A stretch of DNA of 64,000 bases from Streptomyces buecherae (GTDB taxonomy: Bacteria; Actinomycetota; Actinomycetes; Streptomycetales; Streptomycetaceae), in the NCBI RefSeq assembly GCF_014295035.1, contig NZ_CP060404.1, positions 1,406,001-1,470,000 on the forward strand, written 5' to 3'. How positions within the stretch are numbered: the first letter of the stretch is position 1; each line of letters starts with the position of its first letter. Position numbers and translations under genes: made by a program. The notes beneath the pieces were generated by a model. It was not told where the DNA came from and did no database searches. It was given only the letters and a program-made list of their open reading frames with translations. Shown one piece after another: positions 24,168-33,866 of the stretch.

Positions 24168-27100
24168 CCCGCGCTCCCCGGGCTGGAGTGCCACAACTTG
24201 CGCCCCGTGGCGGCGCGTTCGCCGGCGGGCTGGAGGTCGGCCCAGGGGTGCATGGTGTAGCCGTTGGGCAACTGGATGCGGCGCCCGGCGTCCCCGGACG
24301 GCGCGTCGGGCGAGCCGTCCGCCTCCGGACCGGGCTCCGGGCCGGACGCGTCGGCGCCCCGCGCCCCGTCCCCCTCGGCGCCCCGGGCCGCCCCGCCCCC
24401 TTCGGCGAGGCGGCCGGCGACCGCTTCGAGCCCGCCGGTGCGGCGCAGCTCGGCCAGTTCGGCCAGGTCCCAGGCGGCGGCGCCGACGACGCTGAGGCTG
24501 CGCGGGCCGCGCCGCTGCACCACTCCCCTGATCAGCAGCAGCCAGGAGTGGAAGACGGTGTACGCGCACGCCGCGTGGCCCGAGGCGGCCCCGTGGTCGC
24601 CGCGTCCGGGCCGCTCGCCCCGGCCGCTCCAGGTGTCCTGGGTGCCCCGTTCCCGGGTGGCGCCGGTGCGGCGCTCCTCCGGCGGGTCGTCGAAGAAGGC
24701 GCAGTCGACCAGCCCCGTGCCGTCGTCGAGGGTGGTGAAGATGACGCGGCGCCCGGAGCGGATCGGTGGCGTCTGGGTCGCGGCCTTGGCCCCGGCGACC
24801 AGTACGGTCTCGCCGTGCCGTGCCGAGCCCAGTCGCCGCGCGAGCGTCACGCCCAACTCCTCCAGGAAGTCGCGGTGGTCGTCCATGAGGTTCCGGGAGA
24901 CGTCCATGTTGAGGACGCCCAGCTCGGCGCCGAGCCGCTCCGCCGGGTCGAGGTCGGGCAGCCCGGCGGGCTCGAACGACGCCACGGCGCCGGCGCCCGC
25001 GCCACTCTCGCCCCCGGCTTCCGTGGTCGCGGCGGCGGCCGCGGCTGCGTCCAGGGAGAGCTGTTGCCGCCCCGTGCGGGGGCCGCTACGGGGGCCACGT
25101 TGCTGCCGGTGCAGTTCGGCGATGTGCAGCAGCAGGTCACGGCGGTTGACGCCGAACGCGTCCAACGCCCCGACCTCGGCGAGCCGTTCCGCGACCGGCC
25201 GCCCCGGCCGGGCGCGCCACCACAGGTCCCGCACCGAGGTGTAGGGCTGGCCCGCCACGATGCGCGCCGCCTCGGCCTCGCTCATGCCGTGCACCTCACC
25301 GAGCGCGAGCCGCACGCCCCACGTGCCACCCCGACCGTCTCGGCCGCCCCGACCGTCCCGGACGCTCCGGCCGTCCCAACCACCCTCGCCATCGGACACC
25401 AGTTCGATGCGATAGGCGGCCGCCGACCGGTTCACGTCCAACGGCAGGATCGGCACCCCGCGCCGCCGCGCGTCCGCGAGCAGCAGCCGCTTGGGGTACA
25501 TCCCGGGGTCGTGGGTGAGCAGCCCGGCGTAGAAGGCCGCCGGGTGGTGCGCCTTGAGCCAGGCCGACTGGTACGTGGGCACGGCGAAGGCCACGGCGTG
25601 CGCCTTGCAGAAGCCGTACGAGCCGAACGCCTCGACGATCTCCCAGGTGCGCGCCACCACCTGCGCCGCGTAACCGCGCGCCGCGGCCTCCTGCGCGAAC
25701 CACGCGCGCACCCGGCCGCGCCGCTCGGTGTCCGAGAGAGCGCGGCGCGCCTCGTCGGCCAGCCCGCGGTCGCAACCGGTCATGATCCGAAGGATCTCGA
25801 TCACCTGCTCGTGGAAGACGACCACGCCGTACGTATCGCGCAGCGCCTCCGCCAGGTCCGGATGGGGATAGCGGGGCGGGGTGCGGCCGTGCCGCGCCTC
25901 GATGAAGGGGCGCACCATGTCGGCGGCGACGGGGCCGGGCCGAAAGAGCGATATGTCGACTACGAGGTCGTGGAACGTGGCGGGCTGGAGCCGTCCGATC
26001 AGGTCGCGCTGGCCGGGCGACTCGATCTGGAAGCAGCCCAGCGTCTCGGTCGACCTGATCAGCTCGTAGGTGGCCGGGTCGGCCGGTGGCACCTGCGCCG
26101 GGTCGTCCAGGTCCAGCGGCCGTCCGGTGATCTTGACGACCTCCCGCGCCGCGTGCGCCATCGCCGACTGCAACCGCACCCCGAGCACGTCGAGCTTGAG
26201 CAGCCCCAGCTCCTCCACGTCGTCCTTGTCGAACTGCGACATGGCGAAGCCCGCGCCCCCGGGACCGCCCGGCCCTCCGGGGCCGCCGGCATCGCCGGCA
26301 TCGCCGTCGGCGAGGGACGCGCCCATCGCCCCCCGCATCCCGCCGCTGCCCACGCCGGTGCCCGCGCTGGTCACCACGGGGGTGCGGGCGCGCAGCGTGG
26401 CGTCCGAGAGCAGCACCCCGCACGGGTGCATGGCGATCCCGCGCGGCAGCCCGTCCAACGCCTCGACCAGGTCCCACAGCCGGTCCCGGTCGCCCATCCG
26501 GGCGGCCACGCCGCGCAACTCCGGCAGTTCGGCCAGGGCAGCGCGGGCGTCCTTGGCCCGGATGTGCGGGAAGGACTTGGCGAGCTGGTCCACCTCCCCC
26601 GGGTCCATGCCGAGCGCCGCGCCCACGTCCCGTACGGCGTGGCGCACCCGGTAGGTCTCGGGCATGGCGACCGTCGCGACCCGGTCGGCGCCGAAGCGGT
26701 CGAAGATCGAGCGGTAGACGTCGAGCCGGCGGGCCGACTCCACGTCGATGTCGATGTCGGGCAGCGCGCCCCGCCGCACGGACAGGAAGCGCTCCATCAG
26801 GAGCCCGTGCGCGACCGGGTCGGCCTGCGCGATGCCCAGCAGGTGGACCACGAACGAGCCGGCGCCCGAACCCCGCGCCGCGACCCGCACGCCCAGCCCC
26901 CGCGCGTCGTCCACCACCTGCGCGACGGTCAGGAAGTACGAGGCGAAGCCGAGCCGTTCGATGGTGTCCAACTCGGCCTCAAGCCGCTCCCAGCGCGTCC
27001 GGTCGCGGTCGTGGCCGCGCAGCACCATGGCGGCGGCGCAGCGCGAGCGCAGCGTCCGCTCCGCGGTGCGCCCGACGGCGCCGACCAGCCGCGGCTCGGG

Positions 27101-28204
27101 GAAGTGGACGCTGCCGAGCCCCAGGTCGTCCTCCGGGTCCACCTGGCAGGCGGCGGCCGTGGCCTGGGTCTGGTCGAGCAGCCGGTACGCGGCGTCCCGC
27201 CGGAACCCGGCGGCCGTCACGATCCGCTCCGCGACCCGCGCCATGTCGTGCGCGCCCTTGAGCCAGCGCTCACCGCTGTCTCGCTCCCCGGGCGCGCGCG
27301 GGACGGGCACCAGCCTGCGGGCGGCGTCCAACACGTCCGCCACCGGCCCCTGCCCCGGGTCGGCGTACCGCACGGCGTTGCTCAGCACGGGCCGTACGCC
27401 CTGCTCGGCGGCGAAGCCGACGGTACGGGCGGCGAGCCGCAGCGTGCCCGGCCCGGAACCGGACGGCGAGCCGGCGACGGAGAGCGCGGCCGGCCCGGCG
27501 GCGCCGACGGAGGGCTTGGAGCCGGCGCGGCCCCACTGCGCGGCGGCCACGACCGAGGCGGTGGACGCGGCGCGCTCGGCGGCCGAACCGGGCGCGGGCA
27601 CCGGCCCCGTGCCGGGCCCGCCGTGCCAGACGGCCTCAAGGCGCAGCGCGTCGCCGAACAGTTCGCGCCAGGGGACCAGGAGTCGCGCGGCCCGGTCGGG
27701 GCGGCCGGCGGACAGCGCGCGGCCGACGTCGGACTCGGGGCCGAGCAGCACGGTCAGCGGCGCGAGCGCGGCGGGCATGCCGGCGGCCACGGCCGCCAGG
27801 TCCTCCCAGTGCAGCAGCGGGCGCGCGTCGCCCCCGGCGTGCGCGGCGGAGACCAGGCCGCACAGCGCGGCCCACCCGGCCGCGCCGTCCCTGGCCAGGA
27901 AGACCACCCGGGGCGCCGACTCGTCGACGAACGCGCCGCCCCGTACCGGGGCCCGCCGCCTGACGGTGCGCCCCGGCCGCGGGGCCGCGGGCCGCACGGC
28001 CAGGTCGACGCCGAAGAGGGGGCGCACCCCGGCGGCCGACGCCGCCTTGGCGAACCGGACCGCCCCGGCGAGGCTGTCCCGATCGGTCAGCGCCACCGCG
28101 TCCATGCCGCGCTCGGCGGCCCGCTCGGCCAACCGCTCCGGGTGCGAGGCGCCGTACCGCATCGAGAACCCGGATGCGACGTGCAGATGCGTGAACCCCG
28201 GCAT
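24164..28204 (-). CDS. dnaE2: error-prone DNA polymerase III alpha subunit DnaE2
   Basis: A 1346-residue C-family polymerase. N-terminal PHP domain ('FTHLHVASGFSMRYGASHPE', 'VALTDRDSL'), palm with 'LPDIDIDVES' near residue 483 (metal-binding aspartates), fingers/beta-binding region ('GSYGFCKAHAVAFA', 'HPAAFYAGLL'), HhH, and an OB fold ending 'KLWHSSPGSAG', the C-terminal signature of DnaE2. A Gly/Pro-rich insert lies near residue 640. ATG 28204, with GAGGAGGTG 8 bases upstream, is preferred to the extended frame. It performs damage-induced mutagenic synthesis with the downstream ImuB-like protein, with which it is translationally coupled. Confidence 0.92.
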   Translation of the reverse strand: MPGFTHLHVASGFSMRYGASHPERLAERAAERGMDAVALTDRDSLAGAVRFAKAASAAGVRPLFGVDLAVRPAAPRPGRTVRRRAPVRGGAFVDESAPRVVFLARDGAAGWAALCGLVSAAHAGGDARPLLHWEDLAAVAAGMPAALAPLTVLLGPESDVGRALSAGRPDRAARLLVPWRELFGDALRLEAVWHGGPGTGPVPAPGSAAERAASTASVVAAAQWGRAGSKPSVGAAGPAALSVAGSPSGSGPGTLRLAARTVGFAAEQGVRPVLSNAVRYADPGQGPVADVLDAARRLVPVPRAPGERDSGERWLKGAHDMARVAERIVTAAGFRRDAAYRLLDQTQATAAACQVDPEDDLGLGSVHFPEPRLVGAVGRTAERTLRSRCAAAMVLRGHDRDRTRWERLEAELDTIERLGFASYFLTVAQVVDDARGLGVRVAARGSGAGSFVVHLLGIAQADPVAHGLLMERFLSVRRGALPDIDIDVESARRLDVYRSIFDRFGADRVATVAMPETYRVRHAVRDVGAALGMDPGEVDQLAKSFPHIRAKDARAALAELPELRGVAARMGDRDRLWDLVEALDGLPRGIAMHPCGVLLSDATLRARTPVVTSAGTGVGSGGMRGAMGASLADGDAGDAGGPGGPGGPGGAGFAMSQFDKDDVEELGLLKLDVLGVRLQSAMAHAAREVVKITGRPLDLDDPAQVPPADPATYELIRSTETLGCFQIESPGQRDLIGRLQPATFHDLVVDISLFRPGPVAADMVRPFIEARHGRTPPRYPHPDLAEALRDTYGVVVFHEQVIEILRIMTGCDRGLADEARRALSDTERRGRVRAWFAQEAAARGYAAQVVARTWEIVEAFGSYGFCKAHAVAFAVPTYQSAWLKAHHPAAFYAGLLTHDPGMYPKRLLLADARRRGVPILPLDVNRSAAAYRIELVSDGEGGWDGRSVRDGRGGRDGRGGTWGVRLALGEVHGMSEAEAARIVAGQPYTSVRDLWWRARPGRPVAERLAEVGALDAFGVNRRDLLLHIAELHRQQRGPRSGPRTGRQQLSLDAAAAAAATTEAGGESGAGAGAVASFEPAGLPDLDPAERLGAELGVLNMDVSRNLMDDHRDFLEELGVTLARRLGSARHGETVLVAGAKAATQTPPIRSGRRVIFTTLDDGTGLVDCAFFDDPPEERRTGATRERGTQDTWSGRGERPGRGDHGAASGHAACAYTVFHSWLLLIRGVVQRRGPRSLSVVGAAAWDLAELAELRRTGGLEAVAGRLAEGGGAARGAEGDGARGADASGPEPGPEADGSPDAPSGDAGRRIQLPNGYTMHPWADLQPAGERAATGRKLWHSSPGSAG

Positions 28205-28474
28205 CCGCACGCACCTCCTCACTCGCCAACCTGACCACGACCCACCGCCGCGCCCCACTCACCACCACCGCGCCGCCACCGGCCCGGCCGACATCACCCC
28301 GGCCCCGACGGCCGGCCCCACGCCCCGACCCGCGCGCCAGCCTCTGCCCGACCCCTCCGCCCGGGCTCCCCCGCTCGCACTCGCGCCTCACACCCGCGCC
28401 GCCGCCGGACGGCCGGCCGCCCCACTCCGAGAGACCACCACCTCACCGACTATTTCTCGCCACCTTTCCCTTCC

Positions 28475-28504
28475 ACCATACCCCCCTCATCGAACACTCG
28501 TACG
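28475..28504 (-). promoter_or_regulatory. candidate LexA-controlled promoter of dnaE2
   Basis: On the plus strand, CGAACACTCGTACG (28491-28504) fits the actinobacterial SOS box CGAAC-N4-GTTCG with one mismatch. On the minus strand TATGGT (28480-28475) could be the -10 box; the SOS site would then lie between -10 and -35. The implied leader to dnaE2 is about 260 bases, which is long, so this remains tentative. Confidence 0.42.
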
Positions 28505-28654
28505 AACATCGTTTCCCACCCCGCCCACGCGCCCCGCCCCCTCGCCCCCACCCCGGCCCCTCACCTGATCGGCGCGTCACAGGCTGCGCGCCGGCGCCGC
28601 CCTCGCCACTATGGGGAAGACGAATGACCAGGTGAAGCGGGTGAGGAGCGGTCC

Positions 28655-29728
28655 ATGACGGCGACGCGCGAGAACCGCGAGAACACTGACCGCACCTTCG
28701 TCGAGGAACTCAAGGCCGCGGTGACCACGCGCGCCGCCGTACTCGTCGTGGGCGTACTGCTGCTCCAACTGGCCTTCATCCTCTCGTACGTCGGCTCCTT
28801 CCACCGGCCGAAACCTGACCATGTGTCGATTGCCGTCGTGGCACCGAAACAGGCCAGCGAGCAGGTGGTGGGCAAGCTCGGCAAGCTGCCGGGCGACCCG
28901 CTCGACCCGCGCGCGGTGAGCAGCGAGGCGGAGGCGGTGCGCAAGATCAAGCACCGGGACGTCGACGCCGCGCTGATCGTCGACCCGCGCGGCAGCACCG
29001 ACCGCCTGCTGGTGGCCGGCGGCGCCGGCTCCTCCCTCGCCCAGGCCGTCGAGCAGGTGGTCACCCAGGCCGAGAAGGCCGACCAGCGCTCGGTGCGTAC
29101 CGAGGACATCGTGCCCGCCGCCGCCGACGACAGCCGTGGCCTGTCCTCGTTCTACCTGGTCGTCGGCTGGTGCGTGGGCGGCTACCTGTGCGCGGCGGTG
29201 CTCGCCATCAGCGCGGGCGCCCGCCCCGCGAACGGCAGCCGGGCCGCCATCAGGCTCGGCGCCCTCGCCCTCTACTCGATCGCGGCCGGCCTGGGCGGCA
29301 CCATCATCGTGGGCCCGGCGCTCGGCGCGCTGCCCGGCAGCGTGTTCGGTCTGTGGGGGCTCGGCGCCCTGGTGGTCTTCGCCGTCGGCGCGACCACCCT
29401 CGCCTGCCAGGGCCTGGCGGGCATCGTCGGCATCGGCCTCGCCATCCTGATCATCGTCGTCCTGGGCAACCCCAGCGCGGGCGGCGCCTACCCCTACCCC
29501 CTGCTCCCCGACTTCTGGCAGGCCATCGGCCCCGCCCTCCCCCCGGGCGCGGGCACCTGGACGGCCCGCTCGATCGCCTACTTCCAGGGCAACGCGATCA
29601 CGGGCCCCCTGCTGGTGCTGGCCGCCTGGGCGGTGGCGGGCACGGTGATCACCCTGGTCCTGGCCATGCGGCGCAAGGACGCGGTCGCGCGACACGCGCA
29701 GCCCACGGAGCCCGCGCCGATGCGCTGA
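28655..29728 (+). CDS. ABC-2/DUF3533-like membrane protein
   Basis: A 357-residue integral membrane protein. One transmembrane segment at ~28-48 ('AVLVVGVLLLQLAFILSYV') is followed by an external domain of ~110 residues with a YhgE/DUF3533-like 'VSIAVVAPKQASEQVVGKL' and 'HRDVDAALIVDP'. Then come five membrane helices (about 165-345). The topology is that of ABC-2-type permeases and the Pip/YhgE family, but no ATPase gene is beside it. ATG 28655 has GAGGAG upstream. It may export an amphipathic compound or be a phage-receptor-like protein. Function unassigned. Confidence 0.75.
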   Translation: MTATRENRENTDRTFVEELKAAVTTRAAVLVVGVLLLQLAFILSYVGSFHRPKPDHVSIAVVAPKQASEQVVGKLGKLPGDPLDPRAVSSEAEAVRKIKHRDVDAALIVDPRGSTDRLLVAGGAGSSLAQAVEQVVTQAEKADQRSVRTEDIVPAAADDSRGLSSFYLVVGWCVGGYLCAAVLAISAGARPANGSRAAIRLGALALYSIAAGLGGTIIVGPALGALPGSVFGLWGLGALVVFAVGATTLACQGLAGIVGIGLAILIIVVLGNPSAGGAYPYPLLPDFWQAIGPALPPGAGTWTARSIAYFQGNAITGPLLVLAAWAVAGTVITLVLAMRRKDAVARHAQPTEPAPMR

Positions 29729-29815
29729 GCCCGCGCACCACGCCCCGCCAGAGCGCCCCGTACCGGACGGAAACCAGGTCGATCACCCCCACCTGGGCCA
29801 ACTACGCTCCTCACC

Positions 29816-30379
29816 ATGGATGTTCTGGTGCGCGAGATGACCGAGGACGACATCGACGCCGTGGCCGCCGTGCGGGTGCGCGGGTGGCAGACCGCCTACG
29901 CGGGGCTCATGCCGCAGTCGTATCTGGACGCCATGAGCGTGCGCGAAGACGCCGAGCGGCGGCGGGAGTTCTTCGCGCGGGGGCTCGGGGACGTGATCAA
30001 CCTGGTCGCGGAGGAACCCGCGCCGGGCGGCGGTGCGGACGGCGGGACCGAGGTCGTGGGGTGGGCCTGCTGCGGTCCGTACCGGGACGAGGACCTGCCG
30101 AGCGGGGACGCCGAGTTGTACGCGATCTACGTCAAGCCGGAGCGGCTGGGCGCGGGCATCGGGCACGCGCTGCTGACCGAGGCGCTGCGACGGCTGACGG
30201 AGCGCGAGTTCCCCCGGGTGCGGCTGTGGGTCGTACGGGGCAACCAGCGGGCGGAGCGCTTCTACGCCCGGGCCGGGTTCGCCCCCGACGGCGGCGAGGA
30301 GTCCTACGAGGTGGCCGGGGCCCAGGTGCCCGAGGTGCGCTACGCCCGCGACCTGCCCGCCGCCCACTCCGTCGCGTAG
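29816..30379 (+). CDS. GNAT-family N-acetyltransferase
   Basis: A 187-residue single GNAT domain: 'VREMTEDDIDAVAAVRVRGWQTAYAGLMP' at the N-terminus, the acetyl-CoA loop 'VKPERLGAGIGHALLTEALR' near residue 105-125, and 'NQRAERFYARAGFAPDG' near the end. The combination resembles phosphinothricin/RimI-like enzymes; substrate unknown. No ribosome site is visible. TACGCT lies 7 bases before ATG 29816, so the message is probably leaderless. The downstream convergent gene is the HEAT protein. Confidence 0.85.
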   Translation: MDVLVREMTEDDIDAVAAVRVRGWQTAYAGLMPQSYLDAMSVREDAERRREFFARGLGDVINLVAEEPAPGGGADGGTEVVGWACCGPYRDEDLPSGDAELYAIYVKPERLGAGIGHALLTEALRRLTEREFPRVRLWVVRGNQRAERFYARAGFAPDGGEESYEVAGAQVPEVRYARDLPAAHSVA

Positions 30380-30541
30380 CCACGCACCCACAGCGCACCC
30401 CGGGCCCCGGCCCCGTCCGGCGGCGCCATCCCGCCGCCGTTCCCTCCACCGCTCACACGCCCCAGGCACCCATCCACTCCCACGCCCGCCCCGCGGCGAA
30501 CGGCCCACCCGTCGCACCCGCGCCCACACCCCGCACCCGCG

Positions 30542-30580
30542 CCCACACCCACACCCACACCCACACCCACACCCACACCC
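30542..30580. repeat. ACACCC hexanucleotide microsatellite
   Basis: About 6.5 perfect copies of CCCACA, preceded by degenerate copies from 30515. It sits between the convergent GNAT and HEAT genes and may vary between isolates. Confidence 0.85.
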
Positions 30581-30607
30581 GTGAACGAACGGCCCGCCCG
30601 CCGAGGC

Positions 30608-31375
30608 TCAGGGCTTCGGCCTCGGGCGTTGACCTGGCGGGCGGGCGGCGGGGCGGGGGTCCCGGCGCCCCGGTATGCCGCCGCGGGGGCCGTCGCCTCT
30701 GAGGCCGTCGCCGCGGGCGCCGCGCGCACCGTCGCGCCGCCCGTCGCCGCGTCCCGGCCCGCCGGCCGCTCCCGGCGCCTTGCCGGCCAGTTGGGCCAGG
30801 GCCGCCTCCGCCTCCGGCCGTAACCGCTCGTGCTCGCGCGCCGCCGCCAGGATGGGGGCCGCGCGCCGGTCCCCCAGCGTGCCGAGCCCGACCACGCAGG
30901 CGCGGGCGATCGGCCAGTAGTGGTCGCGCTCGGCCAGCAGCCGCCGCAACGTGGTGACCAGCGCGGGCACCGACTCGGGGGCGCGCAGTTCCACCAGGAG
31001 CCGGATGGGGTGCAGCGCGTAGGCCGTCCGCAGCGGATTGGTGGCCAACACCGCCGCCGCGCGGGCGGTGCGTGGGTCGCCGAGTCGGGCCAGCGCGCGG
31101 GCCGCGGTCGCGCAGTGCGCCGGGTCGCGGTAGTTGAGGAGCATCACCAGCGGCTCGAAGGCCCGCCGGTCGCCCGCGCAGCCCAGTGCGAAGGCCGCGG
31201 TCTCCCGAGCGCACAGCGGCTGGCCGTTGGCCACCAGCACCCGGGCCAGTTCCTCGCGCGCGGCGGGCGTGTTCTGGCGTACGAGAGCGAGGAGATGCTC
31301 GTACGCCGCGTGATCGGCCGCTGTCGTCAGTGCCGCCCGCGCTCGGGCCGCCAGTTCGCGGAGTTCTTCTTCCAT
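30608..31375 (-). CDS. HEAT-repeat protein
   Basis: A 255-residue alpha-solenoid. Paired helices recur with the PBS-lyase/HEAT pattern: 'ARETAAFALGCAGDRRAFEPLVMLL', 'CATAARALARLGDPRTARAA', 'ARACVVGLGTLGDRRAAPILAA'. Such repeats usually serve as protein-binding scaffolds or phycobilin-lyase-like modules; no catalytic motif is visible. The last ~55 residues are Gly/Arg/Pro-rich and disordered. ATG 31375 follows a GGGGAGGCGGGAG ribosome site; upstream in-frame codons are not needed. No operon partner. Confidence 0.78.
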   Translation of the reverse strand: MEEELRELAARARAALTTAADHAAYEHLLALVRQNTPAAREELARVLVANGQPLCARETAAFALGCAGDRRAFEPLVMLLNYRDPAHCATAARALARLGDPRTARAAAVLATNPLRTAYALHPIRLLVELRAPESVPALVTTLRRLLAERDHYWPIARACVVGLGTLGDRRAAPILAAAREHERLRPEAEAALAQLAGKAPGAAGGPGRGDGRRDGARGARGDGLRGDGPRGGIPGRRDPRPAARPPGQRPRPKP

Positions 31376-32054
31376 CTCCCGCCTCCCCTTGCCCTTGCTC
31401 TTGACCTTGTCCGTGCCCACCGCGGCCACCTCGCCCCGGCCGGCGTCGTCTTCCGTGTCCGCATCCGTGTCCGCATCCGCGTTCCGCGTCTCGCCCGCAC
31501 GTACCCGTCACCCGCTCTATGCCCGCTCGCGCACCCGCCGGACGCGTGTACCGCCCGGGACGCCCCGCGCCCCCACACCGCCCACGCCATCTCCGCCTCC
31601 GTCATCTCCCGACCACGCCGGCGCCAAGCCGCCGCGCCCGCCGGCGCGCCGGCGCCGGCCACGAACCACGACCACCGCGCCACCGCCTCGGGGCGCCGCG
31701 CGTCTCCGCCACCCCGACCCACCCCCCGCGTCACGCGTCCGTGACCGTCTCCTAGCCCACTGTGACGTGCGCCACCCGGATCTGGCGAGAATGGGTCCTG
31801 GTGTTCTTGGTTACTGGCGAGTTAAGCTCCCCGGCACGAGCAGTACCCCTGCTCTGGCGGCCTGGTGACGCAGCCGCCGAAGAGTGAAGTCGGTTCGGCG
31901 CTTTGGGTGTTCGGCGCGGCCCCGGGACAGGGCCTTCGCCGCGCACCCCCCGGGTGAGTCCCTACGGGCAGAGTTGCCCACCAGGGGCCGCCCAACTCCT
32001 CAGTCGTCACTTCTCCCCGCGGGACAAGGCGGGGAACACCCCCTGGAGTCTGTG
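31376..32054. other. non-coding region and structured leader of the hydroxyacyl-CoA dehydrogenase gene
   Basis: No gene in 679 bp. The right end (31980-32054) can fold: CAGGGG near 31983 pairs with CCCCTG just before the ribosome site of the next gene, and a local 6-bp stem CCCCGC/GCGGGG lies at about 32016-32036. I looked for a cobalamin riboswitch, since the pathway downstream uses B12, and did not find the B12 box. Confidence 0.4.
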
Positions 32055-33866
32055 ATGGACCATTTGTCCACTCCTGATCCCATGCCGTTGCGCACCGTCG
32101 CCGTCGTCGGCCTGGGCACCATGGGCACCGGCATCGCCGAGGTGTTGGCCCGCGCGGGCCACGAGGTCATCGGCATCGACGTCGCGGACGCCGCGGCGCG
32201 GCAGGCCGTGGCCGCGCTCGCGGCGTCCACCGAGCGGGCCGTGCGGCGCGGGCGGATCACCGAACAAGAGCGGCGGGAGGTGCTCGCCCGGTTCCGGGTC
32301 TTCGCCGACCTGTCCGCCGCGGCCGACGCGGACCTGGTGATCGAGGTCGTGCCCGAGGACTACGCCACCAAGCACGAGGTGTTCACCGCGTTGGACGCCG
32401 TCGTGCGCCCCGACACGATCCTGGCGACCGGCACCAACGCGCTGTCGGTGACCCGGCTCGCGGCCGACTCGGCCCACCCCGAACGCGTCCTCGGCCTGCA
32501 CTTCTTCAACCCCGCGCCGGCCATGAAGCTGGTCGAGGTGGTCTCCTCGGTGCTCACGTCGCCGGCGGCCGTCGCCTCGGTCGTCGCACTGGCCCGCGAA
32601 CTCGGCAAGGAGCCCGTCTCGGTCGGTGACCGGCCCGGTTTCGTCGCCGACGGGCTGCTGTTCGGCTACCTCAACCAGGCCGCGGCGATGTACGAGTCGA
32701 AGTACGCGACCCGCGAGGACATCGACGCGGCGATGCGGCTGGGCTGCGGGCTGCCGATGGGCCCGCTGGCGCTGCTCGACCTGATCGGCGTGGACACCGC
32801 GCGCACCGTGCTTGAGGCGATGTACGCGGCCTCGCGCGATCGTCTGCACGCGCCCGCGCCCATCCTGGGCCAGCTCAGCGAGGCCGGGCTGACCGGGCGC
32901 AAGGCGGGCCGCGGCTTCTACACGTACCAGGAGCCGGGCAGCGACGTGGTGGTGCCGGACGCCCAGACGCCCCGACCCCCGGACGCCGCCGCCGAGCCGG
33001 GCGCCGGGTGTCCGGTCAACGCGGTGGGCGTGGCCGGTTCGGGCACCATGGCCAGCGGCATCGCCGAGGTGTTCGCCACCTCCGGGTACCGGGTGGTGCT
33101 CGCCGCCCGGAGCCTGGCCAAGGCCGAGCGGGCGGTGGCGCGGATATCCGGGTCGCTGGCCCGGTCGGTGTCCAAGGGGCGGCTGAGCGAGGAGGCGCGG
33201 GAGGCGGCGTTGGCCCGGATCACCGCGGCCGACTCGCTGGACGCGTTCGCCGACGTGGACCTGGCCGTGGAGGCGGTGGCCGAGGACCTGGCGGTCAAGC
33301 GGCGGCTCTTCCAGGCGCTGGACGAGGTCTGCAAGCCGGGCGCGGTGCTGGCCACCACGACCTCGTCGCTGCCGGTCATCTCCTGCGCCCGCGCGACCTC
33401 CCGGCCGGGCGACGTGATCGGAATGCACTTCTTCAACCCGGCGCCGGCCATGAAGTTGGTGGAGGTGGTGCGCACCGTGCTGACCTCCGACGCGACGCAC
33501 GCCAGCGTGCGCGCGGTGTGCGCCGCGATCCGCAAGCACCCGGTGGACTGCGGGGACCGGGCCGGCTTCATCGTGAACGCGCTGCTGTTCCCGTACCTGA
33601 ACAACGCCGTGAAGATGGTGCAGGAGCACTACGCGACGCCGGACGACATCGACGCCGCGATGAAGTGGGGCGGCGGCTACCCGATGGGTCCCTTCGAACT
33701 CCTCGACGTCGTCGGGCTCGACGTGTCGCTGGCCATCGAGAAGGTGCTGCACCGCGAGTTCCGCGACCCCGGCCTCGCGCCCGCCCCACTGCTCGAACAC
33801 CTGGTGGCGGCGGGCTGCCTCGGCCGGAAGACGGGCCGTGGCTTCCGCGAGCATGCGAGGGCCTGA
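32055..33866 (+). CDS. tandem-duplicated 3-hydroxyacyl-CoA dehydrogenase
   Basis: A 603-residue protein of two full 3-hydroxybutyryl-CoA dehydrogenase copies. Copy 1 (~1-297) begins 'VVGLGTMGTGIAEVLARAG', copy 2 (~322-603) 'VAGSGTMASGIAEVFATSG', both NAD-binding. Each has the 'HFFNPAPAMKLVEVV' active-site His segment and a C-terminal dimerisation domain ('GRKAGRGFYTY', 'GRKTGRGFRE'). It should oxidise or form (S)-3-hydroxybutyryl-CoA, supplying crotonyl-CoA for ccr downstream. ATG 32055 follows CTGGAG. The fusion mimics the natural dimer in one chain. It heads the ethylmalonyl-CoA block. Confidence 0.9.
   Translation: MDHLSTPDPMPLRTVAVVGLGTMGTGIAEVLARAGHEVIGIDVADAAARQAVAALAASTERAVRRGRITEQERREVLARFRVFADLSAAADADLVIEVVPEDYATKHEVFTALDAVVRPDTILATGTNALSVTRLAADSAHPERVLGLHFFNPAPAMKLVEVVSSVLTSPAAVASVVALARELGKEPVSVGDRPGFVADGLLFGYLNQAAAMYESKYATREDIDAAMRLGCGLPMGPLALLDLIGVDTARTVLEAMYAASRDRLHAPAPILGQLSEAGLTGRKAGRGFYTYQEPGSDVVVPDAQTPRPPDAAAEPGAGCPVNAVGVAGSGTMASGIAEVFATSGYRVVLAARSLAKAERAVARISGSLARSVSKGRLSEEAREAALARITAADSLDAFADVDLAVEAVAEDLAVKRRLFQALDEVCKPGAVLATTTSSLPVISCARATSRPGDVIGMHFFNPAPAMKLVEVVRTVLTSDATHASVRAVCAAIRKHPVDCGDRAGFIVNALLFPYLNNAVKMVQEHYATPDDIDAAMKWGGGYPMGPFELLDVVGLDVSLAIEKVLHREFRDPGLAPAPLLEHLVAAGCLGRKTGRGFREHARA

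Noticed and set aside
23465-28234. A 1589-codon open frame on the plus strand opposite dnaE2 and the ImuB-like gene.
   Set aside because: It is the antisense shadow of high-GC coding DNA: Arg/Gly/Pro/His-rich, with no domain and no ribosome site.
31740-32054. Cobalamin riboswitch before the ethylmalonyl-CoA block.
   Set aside because: No B12 box (GCCACTG) or conserved core; AGCCCACTG at 31754 is a chance near-match without the other elements.
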